Assembly: GCA_017441605.1 (NCBI GenBank)
Contig: JAFRXD010000051.1
Span: forward strand, 1 to 53,874
DNA: 53,874 nucleotides
Origin: Thermoguttaceae bacterium
Lineage (GTDB): Bacteria; Planctomycetota; Planctomycetia; Pirellulales; Thermoguttaceae
Direction of reading: 5' to 3'
Shown one piece after another: positions 44,524-53,765 of this stretch. Position 1 is the stretch's first letter. Each line of letters begins with the position of its first letter. The position numbers and the translations under genes are program-made. The notes under the pieces were generated by a model. The model did no database searches and was not told where the DNA came from. It saw nothing but the letters and a program-made list of their open reading frames with translations.

Positions 44524-45252
44524 ATGACGGGAAAAGAAATCGCCGAAATAATGAACGGGCTTTTTCGCGTTCACCGGCAAATTGGCGATTTGAAATATCG
44601 CGTTCGTCTTTTGGAGCGATCTGTCGAGGCGCGCGAAAAGGAATTTCGCGAAGCCGAGTTGAATTTGAGCGAGCGTCTTGATTCCAAGCGACGCGCTCTT
44701 CTTGTCGTCGACGAAAACGAACGCGCGGCAGCGACCGCGGCGAGCGAACTAGAGCGTCGGCGAGAACAGTTGAACTCCGCCAAATCGGATCGCGAATACG
44801 AGGCTCTTAAAATTCAAATTGAATTGGAGGAGAAAAAGAACGATTCGCTAGCCGATCAAACGTTGGAGGCTTTGAGCGCTCTCGACGAGATTAGCGCCGA
44901 AATAGCGAGCGCCGAGGAACGCGTTCGAACCGCCGATTCCAACTTGAACAAAGCGCGCGCGACCCGAGAGCAAGAGTCAAACAAATTGAAAATCGAAATC
45001 GAGCGCGCTCTCGCAAGGCTGAAAGAGTCCGAGTTGAAGATTCCCCGCGATTTCGTTGGCTTCTATCGGCGTTGTGTCGATAATTACGGGGGCGAGGGCG
45101 CATTGGCCCCTCTTTGCGACGGAGGGTACTGCGGGTCTTGCAACTGTCAACTCCCTCCCGACGAGGTCGCGAGGGTTTGCGACGGCGCCGCGATTTGTTG
45201 CTCTTCTTGCGGACGACTCCTTTTCGCGCCCGAACAGTTTGCGCCAAATTAA
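44524..45252 (+). CDS. Coiled-coil protein with C-terminal C4 zinc ribbon (DUF164-like)
   Basis: The 242-residue protein is a long helical hairpin (about 10-175, with LEERR-type heptads and SAKSDREYEALKIQI, the conserved loop of this family) followed by a zinc-ribbon domain with Cys in CDGGYCGSCNCQLP and CCSSCGRLL. Members of this family are found near rnhA, nif3 or ribosome-related genes and are thought to bind nucleic acid or protein partners; the function is not established. GGAG precedes the ATG. The YchF-like GTPase gene follows by 64 bases. Confidence 0.85.
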   Translation: MTGKEIAEIMNGLFRVHRQIGDLKYRVRLLERSVEAREKEFREAELNLSERLDSKRRALLVVDENERAAATAASELERRREQLNSAKSDREYEALKIQIELEEKKNDSLADQTLEALSALDEISAEIASAEERVRTADSNLNKARATREQESNKLKIEIERALARLKESELKIPRDFVGFYRRCVDNYGGEGALAPLCDGGYCGSCNCQLPPDEVARVCDGAAICCSSCGRLLFAPEQFAPN

Positions 45253-45316
45253 TATGCTCGCGCGTTTTCCCTTCTTATTTGTTTTTGTTTGTTTGTCGTT
45301 TTGAATAGAGTTAGTT

Positions 45317-46351
45317 ATGAAAATTGGTTTGGTGGGTTATTCCGGAAGTGGTAAAAGTACTCTGTTCGAATGGTTGAGCGGCGTGAAGCCGGATCCCGCC
45401 GCCGTTCATTCGTCCCAGTCGGCGATGGCGACTATTCCCGAACCGCGAATAGAGGCGCTTTGCCAGATTTACAAGCCGAAGAAAGTTACTTACGCTTCGA
45501 TGGAAATCGTCGACACGCCGGGATTGAGCCGCGACCATATTGGAAACGTGCCGAAACTCGCTCAACTTCGAGAAGCCGACTATCTCGTGTGTCTTGTGCC
45601 CGCGTTTAGCGGCGCGATGGTCGACGAGGAAATGAAGTCGTTTGTCGAGGACATGATCTTGGCCGATCTTGAAATCGCGACGAATAGGTTGCAAAAAATC
45701 TCGGAGCAATTGAAAAAACATCTTCCCAAAGAAGATCTCGAAAAGTTAAGGGAAGAGAACGACGCTTTGGAGTTAATTCGCGATCGTCTCGAAGCGGGTA
45801 ATCCCTTGCTCGCCGAGGAAATGAGCGATGAACAGTACCGCGCCACCCGTTCTTTTCGTTTTTTGACCGAGAAGAAGCGGACGATTTTTGTGAATACCGG
45901 CGACGACGAAACCGACTTTGGACAATATGACAAATTCGCGACGGAAAAAGAGCCCGTTCTGGCGGCTTCCGTTGGACTGGAGCTAGAGCTCTCTAAGACT
46001 TCTCCCGAAGAAGCGAAAGCGTTTTGCGACGAAATGGGATTAACTCTAGTTGGGCGCGATAAAGTGATTCGCTCGTTAATGGACAACTCCGGACAGATGG
46101 TCTTTTTAACCGCCGGGGAAAAAGAAGTTCGCAGTTGGCTTACCAGTAAAGACGGCACCGCGCTCGAGGCCGCCGGGAAAATCCATTCCGATTTCGTTAA
46201 GAAATTTATTCGTTGCGAAGTCATTGCTTGCGACGATCTGGTTCGACTCGGAAGCGAGCGAGAGGTTAAAGCCGCCGGGCTCAATCGTCGCGAAACGAAG
46301 GACTACATTGTGAAAGAGGGCGACGTGCTCCTATTCCATATAGCCCAGTAG
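45317..46351 (+). CDS. YchF/Obg-like GTPase
   Basis: The 344-residue P-loop protein has Walker A GYSGSGKST (7-15), DTPGLSRD (switch II, G3) and a C-terminal TGS-like domain with the YchF pattern (HSDFVKKFIRCEVIACDDLVRLGS, then KDYIVKEGDVLLFHIAQ). Unlike YchF, whose P-loop reads GxPNVGKST, it has GYSGSGKST. The base-recognition region reads FVNTGDDE rather than NKxD or NVDE, so nucleotide choice may be altered. YchF proteins associate with ribosomes and hydrolyse ATP in preference to GTP. This protein is a distinct relative in the same superfamily. Confidence 0.8.
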   Translation: MKIGLVGYSGSGKSTLFEWLSGVKPDPAAVHSSQSAMATIPEPRIEALCQIYKPKKVTYASMEIVDTPGLSRDHIGNVPKLAQLREADYLVCLVPAFSGAMVDEEMKSFVEDMILADLEIATNRLQKISEQLKKHLPKEDLEKLREENDALELIRDRLEAGNPLLAEEMSDEQYRATRSFRFLTEKKRTIFVNTGDDETDFGQYDKFATEKEPVLAASVGLELELSKTSPEEAKAFCDEMGLTLVGRDKVIRSLMDNSGQMVFLTAGEKEVRSWLTSKDGTALEAAGKIHSDFVKKFIRCEVIACDDLVRLGSEREVKAAGLNRRETKDYIVKEGDVLLFHIAQ

Positions 46352-46396
46352 AATCGCTCGAGTTGTTATAACGCACATTCCGCAAAGGGTGTCCAG

Positions 46397-46924
46397 ATGG
46401 ATTTTTTTGAAACGATTAGTAAGCGCTCCTGTTATCGCGGAGAATTTTCCGACGTTCCCGTTTCTCGCGACGTTTTAACAAAAGTCTTAGAGGCCGGCAT
46501 TTTAGCGCCCTCGGCTTGTAATAAGCAATCGCCCTCGTTCATTGCGATCGACGATCCGTCGATTTTGGCCAAAATTGCGGACGTCTTACAGGCCCCGGTT
46601 TGTTCGACGGCGAAGGCGATGATTGTTTGCGTTTCCGACTCCAGTCCCGTGTACGGAGAAATCTCGTTTTACAAGGAGGACTGCGCCGCCGCCGTTGAGA
46701 ATATGCTGCTGGCTCTTACCGCCCTCGGGTATTCCAGCGTCTGGTTGGACGGCGTGTTGAGAAGAGAAGGGAAGGCGGAGAAAATCGCGGAGTTTTTGGG
46801 CGTCCCCGCCGATAAGCGCGTCCAAATCGTTTTGCCTATCGGGGTTCCCGCGACAGACGGTCCAAAAGCGCAGCGCCTTCCTTTTGAGCGACGAGCGTTC
46901 TTTAACGCTTGGGGAGGGCGCTAA
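46397..46924 (+). CDS. Nitroreductase family protein
   Basis: This 175-residue flavoprotein of the nitroreductase superfamily has the N-terminal FMN-binding motif RSCYRGEFSDVPVSRD and, after about 20 residues, AGILAPSACNKQSPSF. The second half shows DCAAAVENMLLALTALGYSSVWLDG. Such enzymes use NAD(P)H and FMN to reduce nitroaromatics, quinones or flavins; the physiological substrate is unknown. AAAGGG precedes the ATG. It lies 45 bases after the YchF-like gene. Confidence 0.88.
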   Translation: MDFFETISKRSCYRGEFSDVPVSRDVLTKVLEAGILAPSACNKQSPSFIAIDDPSILAKIADVLQAPVCSTAKAMIVCVSDSSPVYGEISFYKEDCAAAVENMLLALTALGYSSVWLDGVLRREGKAEKIAEFLGVPADKRVQIVLPIGVPATDGPKAQRLPFERRAFFNAWGGR

Positions 46925-47028
46925 TCGCGACCGTATGAACGAATTGATCGCGCTCGTCCCGTTTTGCCTCGTTTGGGAGGCGCGTTAGCGACGAGCGTCT
47001 CTTCGAATCCGAAAGGTATCGTCTCTCT

Positions 47029-48159
47029 ATGAACGAGATCACTATTATAAAACCGTCGACCAATGCGGAAATAAAACGTCTTATGACCTTTCCGCGTTCC
47101 TTGTACAAATCGGATCCCAACTGGATCCCCCCTATTTGGTCGGAAGAGAAGGGGTTGCTTGGGTTTGGATCCGACCCATTTTACGAGCGCAATCAAGTTC
47201 AAACTTTTATGGCGTTGCGCGACGGGCAGGTGACCGGAAGAATCGCTGCCATTTTAAACGTTGGGCACCTCGAGCGTTATAACGACGGGGTCGGTTTTTT
47301 CGGTTTCTTTGAATCGATTGACGACCAAGAAACGGCGGACAAGTTGTTCGCCGCGGCCTCGCAATGGCTGAAGGAGCGTGGGTGTTCGATCGTTCGCGGA
47401 CCGATGAATCCTTCGATGAATCACACGGTCGGCCTCCTTATCGACGGGTTTGACTCTCCCCCGTTCTTTATGATGACCTACAATCCCCCTTACTATGAAA
47501 AACTTATTGAGAACGCTGGATTTACAAAGTCCCAAGATCTCTTTTCGTTCTGGGGAAAGGTCGATATGTTGCCGAAAGTGCGGGAGAAATATCTTCACAC
47601 GGCGGAGATGATTCAGGAACGGTTTAACGTTAAGTTGCGTCCCTTGAATAAGAAGCGCTTTACGGACGATTACGAAATGTTCCTCGACATTTATAATCGC
47701 TCGCTGACGAACACTTGGGGGTTTGTCCCTATGTCGGAGCGCGAGATCAAGACGATGGCCGCTTCACTCAAGTGGCTGATGATTCCGGAGTTGGCTATTG
47801 TCGCGGAGATCGACGGGAAACCTATTGGCGCCACTTTTTGTCTTCCCGACTATAACCCGCGAATTAAAGCGATTAACGGTAAGCTGTTTCCTTTTGGCTT
47901 TATCAAGTTGTTGCGAAATCGAGAGGACGCCATAAAGCGCATTCGCGTGATTAGCACCAACGTTTTGCCCGAATATCAGATGTCCGGCTTGGGACTTGTG
48001 CTGCTGAACGCGTTGGTGCCAAAGGCCCTCGAATGCGGCGTTCAAGAAGCGGAGTTTTCCTGGGTTCTAGAATCGAATCAGTTTTCTCGCGGAAGTTTGG
48101 AAAAAGGAGGCGCGAAGCGTAATAAAACCTACCGCGTTTACGACAAATCTATTGTTTAG
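47029..48159 (+). CDS. GNAT-fold acyltransferase-like protein (tandem copy 1)
   Basis: This 376-residue protein belongs to a family of GNAT-fold proteins with two related halves. The N-terminal half contains PRSLYKSDPNWIPPIW, GRIAAILNVGHLERY and FGFFESIDDQETADKL, and the later VRGPMNPSMNHTVGLLIDGFDSPPFFMMTYNPPYY block. The C-terminal half carries FVPMSEREIKTMAASLK and PEYQMSGLGLVLLNALVPKALECG, resembling an acetyl-CoA motif A. Its paralogue lies at 48269-49405 (shared blocks include GFDSPP, YNPPYY, FGFFE and DPNWI). The reaction is unknown. No Shine-Dalgarno sequence is clear. Confidence 0.75.
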   Translation: MNEITIIKPSTNAEIKRLMTFPRSLYKSDPNWIPPIWSEEKGLLGFGSDPFYERNQVQTFMALRDGQVTGRIAAILNVGHLERYNDGVGFFGFFESIDDQETADKLFAAASQWLKERGCSIVRGPMNPSMNHTVGLLIDGFDSPPFFMMTYNPPYYEKLIENAGFTKSQDLFSFWGKVDMLPKVREKYLHTAEMIQERFNVKLRPLNKKRFTDDYEMFLDIYNRSLTNTWGFVPMSEREIKTMAASLKWLMIPELAIVAEIDGKPIGATFCLPDYNPRIKAINGKLFPFGFIKLLRNREDAIKRIRVISTNVLPEYQMSGLGLVLLNALVPKALECGVQEAEFSWVLESNQFSRGSLEKGGAKRNKTYRVYDKSIV

Positions 48160-48268
48160 CGATTGATTGGACCTTTTAGCGTTTCGTTTTTTAAGGACGG
48201 TCAGCTGAATCGACCGACGTTATTTCAGTATCTCGCCGTCGATTCCGCGCTTTTTCGTTGATGAACCT

Positions 48269-49405
48269 ATGGATATTATCAGAGTAACAACGGCTCGCGA
48301 CCTCAAGCGATTTGTCTCGCTTCCCTACAAAATTTACGCCAATGATCCAAATTGGATCGCCCCGTTGGACGTTTTGACGCGCAAAAAACTCGACCGTAAA
48401 AAGAATCCCTTCTTTAAACACGGTTGGGCGCAAGAGTTTATCGCGACCGAAGGCGACGACGTTCTCGGTAGAATTCTCGTTTCGGACGATTCGCGTTTTA
48501 ATAGGGAAAACTCTTCTAATGTGGGTATGTTCGGCTTTTTCGAATGCGTGAACGACGCGAACGTTGCGAGCGCCCTTTTGGACGCCGGGGCGAAAGTCCT
48601 CAAGGAAGAAAGAAACCGAGATTCGTTATTCGGGCCCGTCGAATTCTCCACTAATTACGAGTACGCTCTTCTCGTCGAAGGGTTCGACTCGCCTCCCAAG
48701 ATTATGATGCCGTACAACCCTCCCTACTATCGGGCGCTTCTCGAAGGGTGGGGGTTGAAAAAGAATCGCGATCTTTATTCTTGGTATTTCGACGAATCCT
48801 CTCGCGCCTTCGCGGAACAATGGAAATCGATCGTTGACCGTTTGCAAGAGCGCCACGGTTTTACGGTGCGACCTTTTTCGATAAAGCATTTTGATCGCGA
48901 CGTCAAAAGGTGTATGGAGATCTACGACTACGTTCGATCCGAATGGTGGTGGGGAAGCGTGTCTTTGACGCAAGAGGAGATAATGGAGTACTCTAGATCG
49001 CTTCGAGCGTTCGCTAATCCCGAAATGGTTTTAATTGCCGAAGCGAATGGAAAACCGGTCGGCTTTTCCATTACCGTTCCGGACTTCAACGAGGCCGCCG
49101 CCCCGCTCAAAGGGAGTTTGTCTTGGTTCGGTATTCCTTATTTGGGATACTTTCGTTTAATGAGTCGCGTAAAACGCGCTCGAGGGTCGCGCGTGATGGT
49201 GCTTTGCGTCTTGCCGGAATATCGAAAGAAGGGCGTCGCCGAGAAATTAATCATCGACACGTTCAACTCCGGTTATTACCATATGAAATTTAACAATGCC
49301 GAGTTGGGGTGGACCGACGAGAATAACGATAAAATCACCCGGGTTTTGGAACGCGTCGGCGCGAAGCGATTTAAATGCTATCGCGTTTACCAGAAAGATT
49401 TGTAA
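48269..49405 (+). CDS. GNAT-fold acyltransferase-like protein (tandem copy 2)
   Basis: This 378-residue paralogue of the preceding gene product shows the same succession of blocks: LPYKIYANDPNWIAPLDVL, GMFGFFECVNDANVA, FGPVEFSTNYEYALLVEGFDSPPKIMMPYNPPYY, then PEYRKKGVAEKLIIDTFNSGYYHMKFNNAELGW near the C terminus. The close similarity in length and order shows tandem duplication followed by divergence. It starts 109 bases after copy 1. Family members are annotated as N-acetyltransferases, but I know of no proven substrate. Confidence 0.75.
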   Translation: MDIIRVTTARDLKRFVSLPYKIYANDPNWIAPLDVLTRKKLDRKKNPFFKHGWAQEFIATEGDDVLGRILVSDDSRFNRENSSNVGMFGFFECVNDANVASALLDAGAKVLKEERNRDSLFGPVEFSTNYEYALLVEGFDSPPKIMMPYNPPYYRALLEGWGLKKNRDLYSWYFDESSRAFAEQWKSIVDRLQERHGFTVRPFSIKHFDRDVKRCMEIYDYVRSEWWWGSVSLTQEEIMEYSRSLRAFANPEMVLIAEANGKPVGFSITVPDFNEAAAPLKGSLSWFGIPYLGYFRLMSRVKRARGSRVMVLCVLPEYRKKGVAEKLIIDTFNSGYYHMKFNNAELGWTDENNDKITRVLERVGAKRFKCYRVYQKDL

Positions 49406-49489
49406 TTCCGCGCGTTGGTGGGCGGCGCGGCGCGTTGGCCGACGCTTTCTCGACCAAATCGCGCTCATAGATCGAATAAAAGGGACTCA

Positions 49490-50320
49490 ATGGGTAGAGT
49501 AGGTATCGGACTTAATCTTGAGGCGGTTAGAACCTCGCACAAATCTTTTGAACAAGGCGTCGCCTTTGCCGCGGAGCTTGGATACGAGTACGTCGAACCG
49601 ATGGTGCATTGGGGAAGGGAACTCCTGAGCGAAGCGCGTTATTTCCATAGCGTGTCAATGCTCGACGATCCGTTTCGGATCCGCGACGCCGTTGAAAAAT
49701 ACGGTCTGAAAATTTCCGCGTTCTCCGCCCACTCGCAATTGTCAAAACCCGAGATTGCCGTCGAGTACCTCAAACAAGCCGCGCGATTCGCAAAAGAGGC
49801 GGGGGCGCCCGTTATCAATACCCACGAAGGTCACAAACAGTCGTGGACTACCGCCGAGGAAGACTTTGTCCTGATCAAATACTCGATCAAAGAAGCCTCA
49901 AAAGTTTGCGAAAGACGTGGCGTTAAAATAGGTTTGGAAACTCATCAAACCTATTCGCTCACAATAGACGGCTACGACCGTATTCTGAATTTGGTCGACT
50001 CCCCCGCGATAGGCGCGAACTTCGACACGGGCAACGCTTATCTTGGCGGACTCGATCCCGTCTCGTGGCTCGAGCATATTAAAACCCGCGTGATCCATAT
50101 GCACGCTAAGGACATATCGTTTGAGCAATCCGCCGCCGAGCGCGGCAAGGTGATGGGAACCGCCGTCGGTTGCGCTTGCGGGGAAGGGATGGTCGACTGG
50201 GAAAAGATCGTCGCCATTTTAAGAAGCGTTCCGCAAGACGTCGTAATGAGCGTTGAGTGCGGAACGATGGATCAGGCGGCGAGATCTATCGATTATCTCC
50301 GCAAAATAGTTGGGCGTTGA
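49490..50320 (+). CDS. TIM-barrel sugar phosphate isomerase/epimerase family protein
   Basis: The 276-residue protein of the xylose-isomerase-like TIM-barrel superfamily has the metal-ligand residues spread along the chain: EPMVHW, VINTHEGHK, GLETHQTYSL, GANFDTGNAYLGG, HMHAKDI and VECGTMDQAARS. Members isomerise or epimerise sugars or act on inositol-type compounds. ATG at 49490 (after AAAAGGGA) is chosen because the conserved part begins GIGLNLEAV. The Tat-exported Gfo/Idh/MocA gene follows by 66 bases, a frequent pairing in sugar catabolism. Confidence 0.86.
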   Translation: MGRVGIGLNLEAVRTSHKSFEQGVAFAAELGYEYVEPMVHWGRELLSEARYFHSVSMLDDPFRIRDAVEKYGLKISAFSAHSQLSKPEIAVEYLKQAARFAKEAGAPVINTHEGHKQSWTTAEEDFVLIKYSIKEASKVCERRGVKIGLETHQTYSLTIDGYDRILNLVDSPAIGANFDTGNAYLGGLDPVSWLEHIKTRVIHMHAKDISFEQSAAERGKVMGTAVGCACGEGMVDWEKIVAILRSVPQDVVMSVECGTMDQAARSIDYLRKIVGR

Positions 50321-50386
50321 CGCGTTCGAGTTTTTTATCGTTCGTTCGTCGCGATTTTTGTTTTTGTTTATAACCGGGGAGAAGCT

Positions 50387-51697
50387 ATGAAACCGCAATC
50401 GAGACGTTCTTTCTTGCGTTCCGCGAGCGCAGCCGTTATATCGGGAATCGCGATTCCCTCTTTGATCGATCGATCCGCTTTGGCCGACGGCGACCGACCC
50501 GGCGCCAACGAGCGCATTGGCGTCGCCGGGATTGGCGTTGGACGCCGAGGTTCCGAAATTTACGCCGCCGCCGCGAAAAACCCTAAGACCCAACCGATTT
50601 GCGTCGCCGACGTTTGGTTGCCTCGGGCCGAGGACGTCGCGAAGAAAAACGGTTGCGACGCCGCCTACCAAGACTATCGTCGCGTCTTAGAGCGCAAGGA
50701 CGTCGACGCGATTACCACCGCCACGCCCGAACATTGGCGCGGTTTAATCTGTATTAACGCTTGCCTTGCCGGAAAGCACGTCTATGGCGAAAAGCCGATT
50801 ACCTTGACGATAAACGAAGGTAAGTTGATGGAGAAGGCGGCTCGTCGCAATAACGTTGTTTTTCAAACCGGTAGCCAACAGCGCTCAATGCGCGAAAACG
50901 CGATCGGCTGCGACTTTATTCGCAACGGGGGACTTGGCGAAATAAAGGAAGTGATCGCCGCGAATTACGAATCCCCTTGGCTTTGCGGTTTGCCGGAGCA
51001 ACCGATTCCCGAGGGACTCGATTGGGAAACGTGGTGCGGGCCGACTCCCGTCGTTCCCTATAATAACGACCTGTTCGCCCCTCGCGCCAAACCGGGTTGG
51101 CTTTCTTTCCGACCTTATTCGGGCGGAGAAATGACCGGTTGGGGAACTCACGGTTTTGACCAGATCCAATGCGCCCTTGGTATGGATTTGACCGGTCCGG
51201 TCGAAATTCTCGTTGAAGAGGGCGCCGAAAAACTTGTTCCTCCCGTCTATACCGAAGCGGAAACCGCCGATCGCGGAAACCAAATTTGTTCAAAGCCTAA
51301 TTTGGCGTATCGCTATCCCAACGGTATTACCGTGCGTTTGGGGAACGGTAATCGCGGCGGCGCCATTTTCGTTGGAGAGAAGGGGAAAATGGAAATTTTC
51401 AGGGCGAATCTCAAGTCCAATCCCCCGGAAATTGCCGAAGAGCTTCTCAAGTCGGATCGGCCCAACGGCGATCATATCGACAACTGGCTTTCTTGTATTC
51501 TGACCGGAGAGCGCCCCATTTCCGATATTGCGATCGGTCGACGAAGCGCGGCTATTTGCCATCTATTGAACATTGCTCGTTACCTGGGGCGCGGCTTAAA
51601 ATGGGATCCAGAGGCCGAGGTCTTCCCGGGCGACGACGAAGCCAATTCCTATCTTGAGCGCGAGCCTCGCAAAGGATACGAATTGCCCGAGGTGTGA
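50387..51697 (+). CDS. Tat-exported Gfo/Idh/MocA family oxidoreductase
   Basis: The 436-residue protein starts with a clear twin-arginine leader (SRRSFLRSASAAV, core, cleavage near SALA). The Rossmann motif follows (GVAGIGVGRRG, near 46-56), and the catalytic/cofactor loop GEKPITLTINEG carries the usual EKP. The C-terminal alpha/beta domain contains GNGNRGGAIFVGEKGKMEIF. Its upstream neighbour is a TIM-barrel isomerase and the two likely act on related sugars (inference). GGGAG precedes the ATG. It is a second Tat-type member in this window after 30393-31853, but the two are not close copies. Confidence 0.9.
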   Translation: MKPQSRRSFLRSASAAVISGIAIPSLIDRSALADGDRPGANERIGVAGIGVGRRGSEIYAAAAKNPKTQPICVADVWLPRAEDVAKKNGCDAAYQDYRRVLERKDVDAITTATPEHWRGLICINACLAGKHVYGEKPITLTINEGKLMEKAARRNNVVFQTGSQQRSMRENAIGCDFIRNGGLGEIKEVIAANYESPWLCGLPEQPIPEGLDWETWCGPTPVVPYNNDLFAPRAKPGWLSFRPYSGGEMTGWGTHGFDQIQCALGMDLTGPVEILVEEGAEKLVPPVYTEAETADRGNQICSKPNLAYRYPNGITVRLGNGNRGGAIFVGEKGKMEIFRANLKSNPPEIAEELLKSDRPNGDHIDNWLSCILTGERPISDIAIGRRSAAICHLLNIARYLGRGLKWDPEAEVFPGDDEANSYLEREPRKGYELPEV

Positions 51698-51902
51698 GCG
51701 CCTTTTGCGCCCGATTCTTTTGACGCGCCGACCGTTCGCGGCTCGGCGCGACTTCAATAAGTCCGTTCGAGCGCGACGTTATTCCGCGCCGTCGCTCGAG
51801 TCGCGATAAAATCGAAACGAAATAACGCGTTTCGAAAAGTTCCGCGATTCCTATCGGAGCTTTTTTGTGTTCGTGGATATTCGGTACGTAAAAAGAGTTC
51901 TT
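51698..51902. other. Intergenic stretch with inverted repeats
   Basis: No gene is seen here. An 8-bp inverted repeat (CGCGCCGA and TCGGCGCG, near 51724-51750) and a second (CGAGCG...CGCTCG, near 51768-51797) could form hairpins, but neither has a T-tract. Confidence 0.4.
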
Positions 51903-52451
51903 ATGGCGTTTGATCTGGACGGCTCGCGTTTGGAAAGCCCCGCCCTCCCAAAGAGCTTCTTCTGGAAAGAATGGAACCCTTCTCTCGTGTCGGAACACGC
52001 TCGCGTCGTTTTCGAGGCTTTTTCCGTCGACGTGGACGCTCGCGTTTTTCCAACGTACCGTCAATTGGCCGCTTGCGAGCATCTTGTGGACGCGACTTCG
52101 AGCGCGTCTTCTTTTGCGCCCGAGGCGACTTGGGCGATATGCGCGCGCGGATTCCCAACCCCTGATAAAGACGAATGCGGCGCCGAGTGTTGCGCCGCCG
52201 TGCAATGCCTTTGGAAACGAGAGTCGATTGGAGAAATTCAGAACGTTTCCGTGCGTCCGAGCGCCCGTCGTCGCGGTCTTGGAAAGGCGTTGGTTTTGAA
52301 AGCGTTGGAGTCGTTTGAAAGGATTGGCGCAAAACGAATCGTTTTGGAAGTTACCGCCGAAAACGTCGGCGCCCTTCTGATGTACTCGTCGATTGGTTTT
52401 CGCCCGTTGCGCTACTTTTACGCCGAATCTTTTGTCGAGCGCTCGCGTTAG
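51903..52451 (+). CDS. GNAT family N-acetyltransferase
   Basis: The protein is 182 residues from ATG 51903 (AAGAG upstream); a GTG at 51867 would add 12 residues. The second half carries the GNAT acetyl-CoA site: QNVSVRPSARRRGLGKALVLKALESF (motif A, R/Q-x-x-G-x-G/A), then LEVTAENVGALLMYSSIGFRPLRYF (motif B), as in RimI-like enzymes. The first half is a divergent substrate-binding part. The target is unknown. It is unrelated in sequence to the two longer GNAT-fold proteins upstream. Confidence 0.83.
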   Translation: MAFDLDGSRLESPALPKSFFWKEWNPSLVSEHARVVFEAFSVDVDARVFPTYRQLAACEHLVDATSSASSFAPEATWAICARGFPTPDKDECGAECCAAVQCLWKRESIGEIQNVSVRPSARRRGLGKALVLKALESFERIGAKRIVLEVTAENVGALLMYSSIGFRPLRYFYAESFVERSR

Positions 52452-52511
52452 AATTCGTTTGCTTTTCGCGCGACCCCGCGCCTGTTAATTGGAGCGAATA
52501 ATAGAACTTAA

Positions 52512-53765
52512 ATGGACGCTAATAACAGAATTCATCGATTTGATAACGGACTTGTTCTTCTCTTTGAGGAAATGGCTTGGAGCGAATCGTTCGCCATATC
52601 GATCGCCGTCAAAGCGGGCTCGTATTTGGATCCCGACGAACTAACCGGTTTGGCGAGCTTGACGTGCGAAATGACGGATCGTGGCGCCGGAGAGTACGAT
52701 AATCGTTCCTTCCTGGAAGCGTTCGAAAATCTAGGCGTTCATTCTTCCACAAACGTAAAGAAAACTCTCGCCGCTTTTAACGCCGTCGGCTTAATCGACA
52801 ACTGGGAAAGAACTCTCGAACTGTTGGCGCTGCAGATTCGCCAACCTCGATTTGACGACGCCGAGTTTGTCCCGTGCCAACAGATCCAAATTCAGGAACT
52901 CGCGTCCGACGAGGACGATCCGGACGTTAAGACCGGGCGAGCCTTCCAAGAGATTTTATTCCCGTATCCTTTTGGTCGCCCCGCCAATGGAACGGTCGAA
53001 TCAATTCGCAACGCGACGATCGACGACGTCCGCCGCTTTCATCGCGAAGCGTATCGTCCGAACGATATGATCGTTGCCGTCGCCGGGCGAGTCGATTGGG
53101 GACGACTTAAGGACGCCGTCGAGCGTTTGTTCGGCGACTGGTCTCAAAAACAAATTGTCGAACCCGCGCCGAGGGAAGGCGATCGATCCTTCGTTCACAT
53201 ACCAAGCGGCAACGCTCAAACGACGATTCGACTTGGTTACAAAGATCTCTGTTGCGACGATCCCAATTTTATTAAATCTCTTGGAGGCGTTAAGGTTCTA
53301 AGCGGCGGGATGAGTTCGCGTTTATTTACCGAGGTTCGCGAAAAGCGAGGCCTGTGCTATTCGGTGGGCGCCTCGCATTACTCGGTGGATCGGTTCGGTT
53401 TTGTCGCCTGTAGTTGTGGAACGACGAGCGAAAGCGCCCAGCAATCCCTCGACGTGATCGTCGCCGAGATCGATCGGTTGGGAAGGGAACCCATTGATCA
53501 AAACGAACTGGATCGAGTCAAAATTCGATTGAAGAGTTCGTTTGTGATGCAGCGCGAATCTACAGGAAGCAGAACCGCCGCGTTGGTCTCGGATTGGATT
53601 GATTTCGGAAGAATTCCTTCTCTCGAAGAAAAATTGGCTGAAATCGATTCTCTAACGAGCGAACAAATCGAAGAGTACTACGCCGAGACCGCGTCTAGAC
53701 GAAAGTTCCGTTTGGCGACTTTGGGAGCCGAACCGCTGAGCCTGGCGGGGGAGAGAATGTATTAG
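52512..53765 (+). CDS. M16 peptidase-family protein lacking the zinc-binding HxxEH
   Basis: The 417-residue protein has the two-domain M16B fold (PQQL/insulinase type). The site that holds HxxEH in active members reads SLTCE (residues 49-53, in GLASLTCEMTDRGA), so zinc ligands and catalytic Glu are missing. The C-terminal domain retains the REKRGLCYSVGASHYS stretch that closes over substrate in these enzymes. Such subunits act as partners of active M16 chains or as structural proteins. No active chain is in the window; one may lie beyond 53874. The start follows GGAGCG at a long distance, so it is less sure. Confidence 0.88.
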   Translation: MDANNRIHRFDNGLVLLFEEMAWSESFAISIAVKAGSYLDPDELTGLASLTCEMTDRGAGEYDNRSFLEAFENLGVHSSTNVKKTLAAFNAVGLIDNWERTLELLALQIRQPRFDDAEFVPCQQIQIQELASDEDDPDVKTGRAFQEILFPYPFGRPANGTVESIRNATIDDVRRFHREAYRPNDMIVAVAGRVDWGRLKDAVERLFGDWSQKQIVEPAPREGDRSFVHIPSGNAQTTIRLGYKDLCCDDPNFIKSLGGVKVLSGGMSSRLFTEVREKRGLCYSVGASHYSVDRFGFVACSCGTTSESAQQSLDVIVAEIDRLGREPIDQNELDRVKIRLKSSFVMQRESTGSRTAALVSDWIDFGRIPSLEEKLAEIDSLTSEQIEEYYAETASRRKFRLATLGAEPLSLAGERMY

